Shown piece after piece: positions 6,346-14,225 of a stretch of DNA of 64,000 nt. The position numbers were made by a program, and so were the translations under genes. Every line of letters starts with the position of its first letter. Within the stretch, counting starts at the first letter, position 1. Source of the DNA: Aldehydirespirator sp965221215 (GTDB lineage Bacteria > Actinomycetota > Acidimicrobiia > Acidimicrobiales > Aldehydirespiratoraceae); assembly GCA_965221215.1 (NCBI GenBank), contig OZ244872.1, positions 62,001 through 126,000 on the forward strand, given 5' to 3'. The notes beneath the pieces were generated by a model, which did not search any database, was not told where the DNA came from, and was given only the letters and a program-made list of their open reading frames with translations.

Positions 6346-9201
6346 TCATGCTGCTAGGGCGAGGGTCAGTTCTTCGAGCAGGGGGCTGAGGTCGTTGCCG
6401 AAGAGTTGGCGGGCCCTCCCGAGGCCGCCGTGGGTGCTGAAGGGCGGGTTCTGCAGGTCGGCGGGCATCACGGCGAGGCTTGTGGCTATGTGGTCCTTGA
6501 TCAGGTGCAGGTAGGCGGTCTGTTCCGCGGTGAAATGGCGGCCTTGGGCTTGCTGTTGCTGTAGCCATGCCTCGAAGCGTTCGTTCACCAGGTCGGGGTA
6601 GGCCACGAGCTCTGCTGAATGGCCGAGCGCGTGGCGAACGAGGCTCACCAGGTCGGTGTTCACCCGGTGGCCGGAGCCTCTGACCTTGGAGGCGTCGAGG
6701 GTCCGATAGGCCTGCCACAGGGCCTCGGTGGTCCAGCGGTGCGGCGGGCGGCCGATGGCTTGGGCCAGTTCCTTGATTCCGGCGTAGGTGAGTCCGCCGC
6801 GGTAGGGCTGCGAGTAGAGCACCTGCAGGGCGATGATCTCGTCCTTGTGGTCGTCGATGAACTGCCGGAACGATTCGGTCTGGGCGCGGGCGCGATCGGC
6901 GGCCTCGCGGGAGTACTCGCCGGAGATCACGGTGTCTCTCGACGCGGTGTCGATGACCTGCTCGTAGCTGCGGCGGACGTCGATCAGCTTCTCGCGCAGT
7001 GCGGCGTTGCCGGCGATGGGCTGCACCGCCTTCGCGATCATGCGCTCGGCGGTGGCGGCTGCCTGCTGGGGGTTGGGGTCGTCGGTGCCGTGCTCGGCGG
7101 CGGCCTCGGCGTGCTGGCGGTCGGGGTCGAGGGCATCGGTGATCTGGCGGACCAGGTCGTCGAGGCTCACTTTGGCGGCCTGCTCCACTTTGGCGCGGTC
7201 CTCGGCGGTCATGCGCCGGTTGAGGCGGGCCAGACGCGACGCCACCGACGACACCACCGCCTCGTCGGTCGATCCCAGGCCGATCTGGTTCAACAGCCGG
7301 TCGAAGCTCACGCCCCGCTTGCGCTCCAGCGGCACGGTGTCGTGCAGGCCGGCCTCGGTCACGCCCACCGCGTCGACGATCACGAAGCGGTCCTTCGCGG
7401 TGGCGTCGGGGGTGACCGCTCGCAGGTCGTTGCTGTCGATAACCCGCACGCCGCGGCCCTTCATCTGCTCGAAGAAGTTGCGGCTGCGCACCATGCGCAT
7501 GAACACCACGCACTCGATGGGCTTGACGTCGGTGCCGGTAGCGATCATGTCCACCGTCACCGCGATCCGGGTGGTGTAGCTGGTGCGGAACTGCTGCAGC
7601 AGGTCCTCGGGCTTGTTGCCGGAATCGCCGGAGCGGTAGGTGATCTTCACCGCGCCGTCGTTGCCCAGTCCGAACTCCTCGCGCACGATCTGCACGATGT
7701 CATCGGCGTGGCTGTCGTCCTTGGCGAAGATCAGCGTCTTGGGGACGTGCCTCAGGAGGTCGTCCGGCCGGCGCTCTCGGTCGGCGAAGATCTGTGGCAG
7801 CGAGGCTCGCAAGGTCTTGACCACGGTGCGGATCTGGTCGGGTGCCACCACCTTGCGGTCGAGTTCGGCCGCGTTGTAGTCGATATCGGCGTCGACCTTC
7901 TCCAAGCGGCGCTGTCGGGTCTCGCGGTCGCGGAACTCGGTCACGAAATCAGCCGGCACGGTGCCTCCGGCCTCGGTGATCTCGGTGCGGATGCGGAACA
8001 CGTCGAAGTCCACGTTCACCCGGTCGGCCACCGCCTGCTCGTGGCCGTACTCCATCACCATGTTCTGATCGAAGAAGGCGAACGTCTGGATCCCCGGCGT
8101 GGCCGTGAGCCCCACCAAGAAGGCGTCGAAGTACTCCAGCACCTGGCGCCATACCCCGTAGATCGAGCGGTGGCACTCGTCGATGATGATCAAGTCGTAG
8201 GACTCGATCGGCGCACGCGGGTTGTAGGACACCTCCACCGGATGCTCCGGCACTGTCTCGAAGCTCGAGCGCTCATCGAGGCTCTGGTCGAAGTCGTCGT
8301 CGCCGCGCAGGATCGAATACAGCCGCTGGATGGTGGACACATGCACCTTGGTGGCGGCCTCGGCGGCCATGTCGAGACGAGAAGACACCAGCCTGCGCAC
8401 GTTGTACAGCTCGGTGAACTTGCGAGGATCGTCGGGAACCTTGAAGCCCTCGAACTCCCGCACCGCCTGGCGCCCCAGGTTGGCCCGGTCCACCAGGAAC
8501 AGGATCCGGCGGGCGCCGGCGTGGCGAGCCAGCCGATAGCAGACGTTGGCGGCCGTGAACGTCTTGCCCGCCCCCGTCGCCATCTGGATCAGCGCTCTTG
8601 GCCGGTTCTCGCGCAGCGACCGCTCCAGGTTGCGGATCGCCTCAGCCTGCGCGGGCCAGAGCCCCGGCGCCTCGGGTTCCAATTCCGGAAGATACCCGAT
8701 GCCGCATCGCAGCGTCGGATAGTCGACGAGCGAGCCGAGCTCGCTTCGCTGTGTGTGGGCGGTGATCCAATCGCTCAGCGTCTCGGGCCGGTGGAACGTG
8801 AACACCCGACGACTGGCGGGCACCGGGTCGAGCGCGCAGGTGAAACGGGTCTCCGAACCGGTCGACTCGTAACCGAACGCCAGTGCGCTGTCCACTTCGA
8901 ACGCGGGCAGCTCATCGGGGTAGGCGGTCTGGTACTTGCGGGTCTGAGGCTCCACCCCAGTGAGGGTGCTGCCCGCCTTCTTGGCCTCGATCACCCCCAC
9001 CGCCTGGCGGTCCACGAACAGCACATAGTCCGCGGGCCCGGCATCGGTGGGCACCTCCCGCACCACCACCCCCTGCGCCGCGGCCACGGCCGCGTGCCTG
9101 TAGTCCTGCACCACCCAGCCGCAGGCCTCAAGCTGGCCGTCGATCTCCCGCCGGGCCTGAGCCTCGGGCGCGATGTAGTCAGACGATGAGTCCCCAGCCA
9201 C
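6346..9201 (-). CDS. hsdR: Type I restriction endonuclease subunit R
   Basis: This 951-residue motor-nuclease translocates DNA and cuts it when the HsdS target is unmethylated. The N-terminal PD-(D/E)XK nuclease has Asp58 and the pair Glu72/Lys74 (GVIEAKK). Walker A is MATGAGKT (207-214) and the DEAD-type box is DECH (341-344). A second helicase domain contains KGRGVRVID. The C-terminus (DLVNERFEAWL and beyond) resembles the EcoEI-type R subunit domain. Length and motifs are complete, so the enzyme appears functional. It is the first gene of the restriction block on its strand, with a repeat-bearing 245-bp gap upstream. Confidence 0.94.
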   Translation of the reverse strand: MAGDSSSDYIAPEAQARREIDGQLEACGWVVQDYRHAAVAAAQGVVVREVPTDAGPADYVLFVDRQAVGVIEAKKAGSTLTGVEPQTRKYQTAYPDELPAFEVDSALAFGYESTGSETRFTCALDPVPASRRVFTFHRPETLSDWITAHTQRSELGSLVDYPTLRCGIGYLPELEPEAPGLWPAQAEAIRNLERSLRENRPRALIQMATGAGKTFTAANVCYRLARHAGARRILFLVDRANLGRQAVREFEGFKVPDDPRKFTELYNVRRLVSSRLDMAAEAATKVHVSTIQRLYSILRGDDDFDQSLDERSSFETVPEHPVEVSYNPRAPIESYDLIIIDECHRSIYGVWRQVLEYFDAFLVGLTATPGIQTFAFFDQNMVMEYGHEQAVADRVNVDFDVFRIRTEITEAGGTVPADFVTEFRDRETRQRRLEKVDADIDYNAAELDRKVVAPDQIRTVVKTLRASLPQIFADRERRPDDLLRHVPKTLIFAKDDSHADDIVQIVREEFGLGNDGAVKITYRSGDSGNKPEDLLQQFRTSYTTRIAVTVDMIATGTDVKPIECVVFMRMVRSRNFFEQMKGRGVRVIDSNDLRAVTPDATAKDRFVIVDAVGVTEAGLHDTVPLERKRGVSFDRLLNQIGLGSTDEAVVSSVASRLARLNRRMTAEDRAKVEQAAKVSLDDLVRQITDALDPDRQHAEAAAEHGTDDPNPQQAAATAERMIAKAVQPIAGNAALREKLIDVRRSYEQVIDTASRDTVISGEYSREAADRARAQTESFRQFIDDHKDEIIALQVLYSQPYRGGLTYAGIKELAQAIGRPPHRWTTEALWQAYRTLDASKVRGSGHRVNTDLVSLVRHALGHSAELVAYPDLVNERFEAWLQQQQAQGRHFTAEQTAYLHLIKDHIATSLAVMPADLQNPPFSTHGGLGRARQLFGNDLSPLLEELTLALAA

Positions 9202-9313
9202 GAGCGGTCATAGTACGGCCCGGCACCGGCGAGGTCCGATGCCGAGCGGGTACTGGGCCAGCGCTCGGGATCGGCGTGGCCGAGTGTCGGTTGTGGGGTC
9301 GTCGCGGACTAGA

Positions 9314-9397
9314 GGCCGAGCGGGTAGGCGAGCGCTTCTGGCCCAGGCGGGCGAGGCCGTGGCCCGAGTGGCCCGTGAGCGCAGCGAACAAGATCGG
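9314..9397 (+). repeat. Composite dispersed intergenic repeat, copy at 9.3 kb
   Basis: The 245-bp gap between hsdR and vapC holds no gene but carries this element. It begins GGCCGAGCGGGTAGGCGAGC and ends with GGCCCGTGAGCGCAGCGAAC followed by AAGATCGG. Related copies are at 54784-54900 (same strand) and 14138-14218 (opposite strand), and the 3' part recurs at 321-337 and twice at 61158-61248. A short duplication of its first motif, GCCGAGCGGGTA, is at 9241-9252. Confidence 0.6.
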
Positions 9398-9446
9398 AAA
9401 TGACCCCGCTACGACGCGACGGGCTTGTACCTATCTTCGCTGCCCT

Positions 9447-9866
9447 CTAATCGGCAGTGCCCCGGGGCACGATCCATTGGTTGGGCTGGCCGGTCACGGA
9501 CGACACCAACTCGAAGTCGGCGTCGTAGTGCAGGACGGTGAGGCTGCGGCTCTCGGCAACCGCGGCGACGAGAGCGTCGACCAGCGACAGTGCCCGATGA
9601 TGGCCCCTTCGAGCCAGCAGTTGCTGGATGTCGAGTGCCCTCAGGTGGTCGCCCTCGGTGACGGGAGCGGTCTCAAAGGCATCGAGGCGACTCATGATTT
9701 CGGCGTGCTCCGCGGCGCTGCGGGCGGTGAAGCCGAGTTCGAATGCCACCGGATCGCACATCCTGACTCGACCGGTCGCGGCCAATGGTGCGAAGGCCGC
9801 AGCAACAGGAGGCTGTGAGAGGCGGGCGAACGCGCTGGTATCGACGAGGAATTCAATCAGAGCCAA
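9447..9866 (-). CDS. vapC: VapC-type PIN-domain toxin ribonuclease
   Basis: This 139-residue PIN domain has the first acidic ligand in FLVDTSAFARL, a conserved Glu in VAFELGFTAR, Asp in SLVDALVAAVAE and a final Asp in LHYDADFE, so the metal-binding quartet of VapC toxins is complete. VapC enzymes cleave tRNA or rRNA and are held by VapB. It lies three bases after its antitoxin gene on the same strand. It follows a mobile-looking restriction block, where such pairs are common. Confidence 0.9.
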   Translation of the reverse strand: MALIEFLVDTSAFARLSQPPVAAAFAPLAATGRVRMCDPVAFELGFTARSAAEHAEIMSRLDAFETAPVTEGDHLRALDIQQLLARRGHHRALSLVDALVAAVAESRSLTVLHYDADFELVSSVTGQPNQWIVPRGTAD

Positions 9867-9869
9867 TGT

Positions 9870-10076
9870 TTAGTGGTCTCCGCCCCAGGCATTCTCGGCC
9901 GCACTGAAATCGAAGCGGTCCGCCTCCGAGAACATGGCTACAAGCTCGAGGCGGCGGCGGGCGTTGACAATCTCGCGCAGCGCTGAGTCGATGGTGTCGC
10001 GCAGGGTCACCGTCCCCAAGATGTCGGCAGCCCGCGCGGCAATATCCCTGTCTATTTCAACGGATGTCTTTGACAC
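9870..10076 (-). CDS. vapB: VapB-type antitoxin
   Basis: The GTG at 10076 opens a 68-residue protein, SKTSVEIDRDIAARAADILG and onward, typical of the short VapB antitoxins with an N-terminal strand and two helices for DNA binding. The C-terminal FDFSAAENAWGGDH is the acidic/aromatic tail that usually occupies the toxin active site. The frame is open much further upstream, but that part lies antisense to the YibE/F gene and is a shadow. Toxin and antitoxin are separated by three bases. Confidence 0.85.
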   Translation of the reverse strand: MSKTSVEIDRDIAARAADILGTVTLRDTIDSALREIVNARRRLELVAMFSEADRFDFSAAENAWGGDH

Positions 10077-10184
10077 CCCGTAGAGGATATCAACTCGTCC
10101 GGCCGTAGGTATCCCGCGACTAGTTGCTGCGGGACGCGACTTGACTGCCTCCCCGACCTGATCAGTGGCGGCCATAATCGGGGC

Positions 10185-11438
10185 ATGGGGAGCGGCTCGC
10201 ATCGGCACTGGCCGCGGGGTGGCCTGCGGGTGTGGCGGAGCGAGCGTGCGCTCGGTGTGGTGCTGGCGCTGGTGGTGCTGGCCGGCGCGGCTGCTGCGGT
10301 GGGGCTGGTCATGCTCTGGCCCACCGGCGAGGGCCGTGACGCGGCTCGGGAGCGGGCCGACGAGATCGGCCTCAGCTATGAGCGCCTGACGGCCACCGTC
10401 ACCGAGGTCACCGACCGGGTGTGCAGCTACTCGGCGCCCGACGACCCGCAGGCGTGCCGGACCATCACCACCCGAGTCGACGAGGGTCCCGACGAGGGCA
10501 TCCGGGTGGCGCTGCCCGAGTTCAACCTCGCCTACGACCGGATCTCCATACGGATCTCGCCGGGCGACAAGGTGATCGTCGGCTACGAGGCCTCCAACGA
10601 CTACTACTTCTTCGTCGACCGCGACCGGCGCACCCCGCTGGTGTGGCTGGCCGGGCTGTTCGCGGTGGTGGTGGTGGCGCTGGGGCGCCGGCGCGGGGCC
10701 CTGGCTCTCGTCGGGATGGCCGCCACGCTGGTGGTGCTGATCGCCTTCGTGGCCCCCTCGGTGCTCGACGGCAACGACCCGGTGCTGGTGGCGGTGGTGG
10801 CCGCCGCGGTGATCGCCTTCGTGAGCCTGTACCTCACCCACGGCGTGGGCCCCCACACCACGGTGGCGCTGGCCGGCACCCTGGCGTCGCTGGGGCTCAC
10901 CTTGGGGCTGTCGTGGATCTTCTTCTCGCTGGCCGACTTCACCGGCCTGGCCACCGAGGAGGGCCTGACCGTGCCCCTGATCGCGGGCGACGTCGACCTG
11001 GCCGCTCTGCTGCTGGGCGGCGCCATCATCGGCGCGCTGGGCGCGCTCGACGACGTGACCGTCACCCAGGTGGCCACCGTGGCCGAACTGCGCTACCGCA
11101 GCCCCGGCCTGCCTCGCCGCGAGCTCATCGCGTCGGGCATCAGGGTCGGGCGAGAGCACATTGCGGCCACCGTCAACACGCTGCTGCTCGCCTACGCGGG
11201 CGCGGGCCTTCCGCTGGTGCTGCTGTTTGCGGCGTCGGACCAGTCGTTGGCCATGGTGGCCAACTCCGAGCTGATCGCGGTGGAGATCGTTCGCACCCTG
11301 TGCGGCTCGCTGGGCCTGGTCGCGGCCGTGCCGGTAACCACAGTGCTGGCCGCGATGGTGAACGCCCCCGTCCCCGCTGAGGGCCCGGCCCCCCGCTGGG
11401 AGGATTTTGCTCCCGAAGAGGACCAGCAGGGCTGGTGA
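10185..11438 (+). CDS. YibE/F family integral membrane protein
   Basis: This 417-residue protein has an N-terminal membrane segment (about 25-48), an extracytoplasmic domain of about 100 residues, and then seven or so membrane helices. The segment LGGAIIGALGALDDVTVTQ with REHIAATVNTLLLAYAGAGLP is characteristic of the YibE/F family, whose function is still poorly defined; export or nucleotide-sugar-related roles have been suggested but not proven. The length is typical of the actinobacterial members. Transcription diverges from vapB, with 108 bp between the starts. Confidence 0.88.
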   Translation: MGSGSHRHWPRGGLRVWRSERALGVVLALVVLAGAAAAVGLVMLWPTGEGRDAARERADEIGLSYERLTATVTEVTDRVCSYSAPDDPQACRTITTRVDEGPDEGIRVALPEFNLAYDRISIRISPGDKVIVGYEASNDYYFFVDRDRRTPLVWLAGLFAVVVVALGRRRGALALVGMAATLVVLIAFVAPSVLDGNDPVLVAVVAAAVIAFVSLYLTHGVGPHTTVALAGTLASLGLTLGLSWIFFSLADFTGLATEEGLTVPLIAGDVDLAALLLGGAIIGALGALDDVTVTQVATVAELRYRSPGLPRRELIASGIRVGREHIAATVNTLLLAYAGAGLPLVLLFAASDQSLAMVANSELIAVEIVRTLCGSLGLVAAVPVTTVLAAMVNAPVPAEGPAPRWEDFAPEEDQQGW

Positions 11439-11445
11439 GCCTCGC

Positions 11446-12951
11446 TTAGACCTCCGTGCTGGCCAGGTAGTCGTCAAGCAGCAGGCGGGCGTAGGCCAGC
11501 GCGGTCTCGATGTAGCTCGCATACCAGTAGCCGTCGATCTCCCTCACCACGATGAACACCTCGTCATCGTCGCCGGGCCAGTCCTCGGAGTCGATGCACT
11601 CCTCGAACTCGTCGAACTCTTCGTAGATCCTCATGTGGCCGGTGGTGCACAGGCCGTCCCACGACAACTGGATCTCCCACGGCTGCACCTCGCCGGCAGC
11701 GACCGCGGTGACCTCGGCGGCGGCGTGGATCGAGCCCGAGCTGAGATACACGACCACGGCGCCGCCGGGGCCGGGCCGCTCGCGGGTGTTGACCTCCGCA
11801 TCGATCTCGCCGCTGATCTCCAGCCCCAGGCTGCCGACGGCCTGCTCCAGGTTCAGAGGCTCAGCACCCTCGTTGAGGCGGTCCAGCCAGCCCTGGTAGG
11901 TCACCGCATAGTCGAGCCACACGCCCAGTTCGTCGGGCGGGACGAAGGCGTTCAGCGCTGAGCGGGCACCGCCAAGATCGTCGACAGTCTCGGCGGCCAG
12001 ATAGTCCTCCAGGCGATGCGAGTTGAGCATCTCGACGAGGCCGGCGATCACGCCTGAGGCGCTCGCGGCTCCCGGCTTGGCGTCCTCTCTGGACGCGGTG
12101 AAGTCGGCCTGAGGGAGGTCGGCGATGCGCCTGGCGTACTCGGCGACGGTGTAGAAGGGGCTCACATACCAGCGGCCCTCGTGCCTGATCGTCATGACGT
12201 GCAGGCTGTCGGGCTCGCGCAGCTCGAACAGCCCGTCCAAGGACACGTCGGCGACGGCCTCGTTCCCCTCGCGCACCGCGTTCTGCAGCTCGGCCAGCAG
12301 CCCGTCGACCGATCGGGAGAACCCGGATCCGAAGCGGTCCAGGTGGCCGGGGTCGGCGACCTCGGGATCCACGGTGACGGACAGCTGGCCGGCCCGGAGC
12401 TCGACGATGGCCACATCGGGGTGTAGATGGGTGGCCTCAGCGTCCAGCCCTGAGATCTCGATGTCCACCCCGGCGAGCCACTGCTCGTCGGCGATGTGCC
12501 CCTCGCGGGCCGCCCAGTCGAGCACGTCGGGGTACAGCTCGGTGAAGCTGCCCACCTCGGCTGGCGCCATCAGGGAGATCATGGCGACGGCGTCTTCGTT
12601 GCTGGCTGCGGCCGCCATGGCCTCGACCACAGCCTCGGGACCGTCGGCGCCCGAACCGCCGCCGCGCAGCGTGCCCCACACCGCATAGGTGAGAGCGGAC
12701 ATGGACACTGCCCCGACGGCCAGCGCCGCCACCCTGAAGACCCGGCCCACCCTGCCGGGCCCAGATGCCTCCGGGACTACGGCCCCCTCGAACACATTCC
12801 CAGCGCCACTACCGCCTGCGCCGATGGCGCTGTGCGTCGGGACCGCGGCCTCCTCGAACACATTCTCCGCGCTGTCGGTGCCGCCGCGGCCCGACGCCGG
12901 GCGATCCGTTTGCCCGTCAGCGGCATCGGGCGGGTCGAGAATCTCAGTCAT
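11446..12951 (-). CDS. Membrane-anchored protein of unknown function with a large outer domain
   Basis: I do not recognise this 501-residue protein. The first 70 residues are proline- and glycine-rich and probably cytoplasmic. They hold a short duplicated motif, NVFEEAAVP and NVFEGAVVP, about 20 residues apart. One membrane helix follows (about 71-95). The remaining 400 residues are acidic and would lie outside; they contain two similar halves around the segments RWYVSPFYTVAEYARRI and YWYASYIETALAYARLL, each preceded by a beta-rich region. This suggests a duplicated domain of the kind seen in actinobacterial surface or lipid-associated proteins. It overlaps the next upstream membrane gene by eight bases, so the two form an operon. 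Confidence 0.7.
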   Translation of the reverse strand: MTEILDPPDAADGQTDRPASGRGGTDSAENVFEEAAVPTHSAIGAGGSGAGNVFEGAVVPEASGPGRVGRVFRVAALAVGAVSMSALTYAVWGTLRGGGSGADGPEAVVEAMAAAASNEDAVAMISLMAPAEVGSFTELYPDVLDWAAREGHIADEQWLAGVDIEISGLDAEATHLHPDVAIVELRAGQLSVTVDPEVADPGHLDRFGSGFSRSVDGLLAELQNAVREGNEAVADVSLDGLFELREPDSLHVMTIRHEGRWYVSPFYTVAEYARRIADLPQADFTASREDAKPGAASASGVIAGLVEMLNSHRLEDYLAAETVDDLGGARSALNAFVPPDELGVWLDYAVTYQGWLDRLNEGAEPLNLEQAVGSLGLEISGEIDAEVNTRERPGPGGAVVVYLSSGSIHAAAEVTAVAAGEVQPWEIQLSWDGLCTTGHMRIYEEFDEFEECIDSEDWPGDDDEVFIVVREIDGYWYASYIETALAYARLLLDDYLASTEV

Positions 12952-13585
12952 TGCGATCGACTCCTTCGTGCGGCGCGGTGGCGCGTCGGCGGCCGGCCAG
13001 TCCTCCGGCTGCGATGATCAGCCCGCCCGCCAGCGCGAGCAGTGGGCCGGTGAGCGGGTCCACTCGGGCCGCGTAGACGGCGGCCGCGATCGCCACGGCA
13101 GCACCGATTGCCGAGTGCAAGGGCGAAACGGTCGGCGGGAGGTGCCAGAACAGCAGCGTCCAGCAGATCCCGGCGGCGGCGGGGAACAGATACCACGCCA
13201 CTCCCACCCAGGCGTCCGGCATGCCCGGCAGCCACTGGCCCCCGACGATCTCGGCTAGGCGAAAGCCCGACAGGCGAACGCCAGCCACGTCCAGCCAGAC
13301 CGCGAACCCCGAGCCAGCCAGAATCGCCGAGCCCACCACAACCGTGATCGCTGCTGCTCCCCGGCGTGCCGACGTGGCGCCTGACGCAAGCGCCAAGGGA
13401 CGCGCCCGCCGCGTCGCGGCGTCGTCCCTCCTGCTCACGTTGGTTCGGGTGACGGGCCACCCGAACCAGGGCAACACTGCCCACGGCCTCGCATCGCGCC
13501 TCACAATATCTGTCACCGATCGCTCCCCAATCATCTGGACGCCGGGCTTGCGCCGGTCGCCTTGTGCAAATGGAGCCTGCGCCAC
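12944..13585 (-). CDS. Integral membrane protein of unknown function
   Basis: This 213-residue protein has a basic N-terminal stretch of about 75 residues followed by four hydrophobic segments (about 77-97, 118-140, 155-172 and 178-197). There is no known motif. The start is uncertain; Met18 is an alternative and would remove part of the low-complexity N-terminus. Its stop overlaps the start of the 501-residue protein by eight bases. The pair probably forms a small envelope module. Confidence 0.5.
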   Translation of the reverse strand: MAQAPFAQGDRRKPGVQMIGERSVTDIVRRDARPWAVLPWFGWPVTRTNVSRRDDAATRRARPLALASGATSARRGAAAITVVVGSAILAGSGFAVWLDVAGVRLSGFRLAEIVGGQWLPGMPDAWVGVAWYLFPAAAGICWTLLFWHLPPTVSPLHSAIGAAVAIAAAVYAARVDPLTGPLLALAGGLIIAAGGLAGRRRATAPHEGVDRND

Positions 13586-13619
13586 CGGGGTGGCCAGGAT
13601 CGAGGCCCGTCGGCTGGAG

Positions 13620-14078
13620 TCAGCCTCCGGGCTGCCAGATCATCAATACCAACTGGACGGTGAACAATATCGACAGCAGGGCCGATCCCACCTCCAGGCG
13701 CTTCTCGGTCCCCAGCGAGGTGCTCCCGGCGCCCTGCGCCTTCAGGGCGGGCCGAATCATGCCGTGCAGGATGCCGTTCATTGCCACCCAGATCACGATG
13801 GCCGCGATCACCCAGCCCTCGGTCATCGAGATGGCGTCCTCAGACATCTCGACCAGCGCGATCCCGAGCAGTCCGGCCACGATCAGCGCCGGCCCGTACA
13901 TGCGCCGGGCGTTGGCCGCCATGGCCAGCACCAGGTGTTGATGGCCGGCGCTGTCGGCGGCGCGCATCTGCTTGCGCAGCAGCGGGTGGACGAACACCGG
14001 CGCCAGAGCCACCACAACGGTGAGGACGTGGAGCAGTTCGACGATGTTGTTGGCGGTGGCCCCGGCCGCAAGCACCAT
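13620..14078 (-). CDS. Small integral membrane protein (DUF2269-like)
   Basis: The ATG at 14078 gives a 152-residue protein with four membrane helices. It begins ANNIVELLHVLTVVVALAP and contains HPLLRKQ after the first helix, a pattern seen in small membrane proteins of the DUF2269 type with a conserved His in helix one. The role is unknown. The frame extends upstream, but that portion is antisense to menF and overlaps a dispersed repeat, so it was not counted. Confidence 0.65.
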   Translation of the reverse strand: MVLAAGATANNIVELLHVLTVVVALAPVFVHPLLRKQMRAADSAGHQHLVLAMAANARRMYGPALIVAGLLGIALVEMSEDAISMTEGWVIAAIVIWVAMNGILHGMIRPALKAQGAGSTSLGTEKRLEVGSALLSILFTVQLVLMIWQPGG

Positions 14079-14137
14079 GCGCGGGACTCTAGCCCCAAGC
14101 GCCGCAGCAATCGCGGCGCGCTTTCGGGCTGCTGGGG

Positions 14138-14218
14138 CCGTGCGTGCCGCTCTTGTTGCTGCGCTTGCCCAGAGATCCTTGGCCCATGAGCCGGTTTCGC
14201 TCGCCCATTCGCTTGGCC
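14138..14218 (-). repeat. Composite dispersed intergenic repeat, copy at 14.2 kb
   Basis: On the minus strand the element starts GGCCAAGCGAATGGGCGAGC and ends GCAAGCGCAGCAACAAGAGC, paralleling the 54.8-kb copy (GGCCGAGCGAATAGGCGAGT) and the 9.3-kb copy. It sits in the 147-bp divergent gap between the small membrane gene and menF, next to the menF start. Confidence 0.5.
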
Positions 14219-14225
14219 TCTTAGC

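Noticed and set aside
6619..9189. Very long open frame (856 codons) on the plus strand opposite hsdR
   Set aside because: It is antisense to a gene with complete restriction-helicase motifs; the translation is repetitive and rich in Gly, Val, His and Arg without domains, as expected of a shadow frame in GC-rich DNA.
10077..11522. The vapB frame extended upstream to about 550 residues
   Set aside because: The extension is antisense to the YibE/F gene and only the last 68 residues resemble an antitoxin; GTG 10076 is the sensible start.
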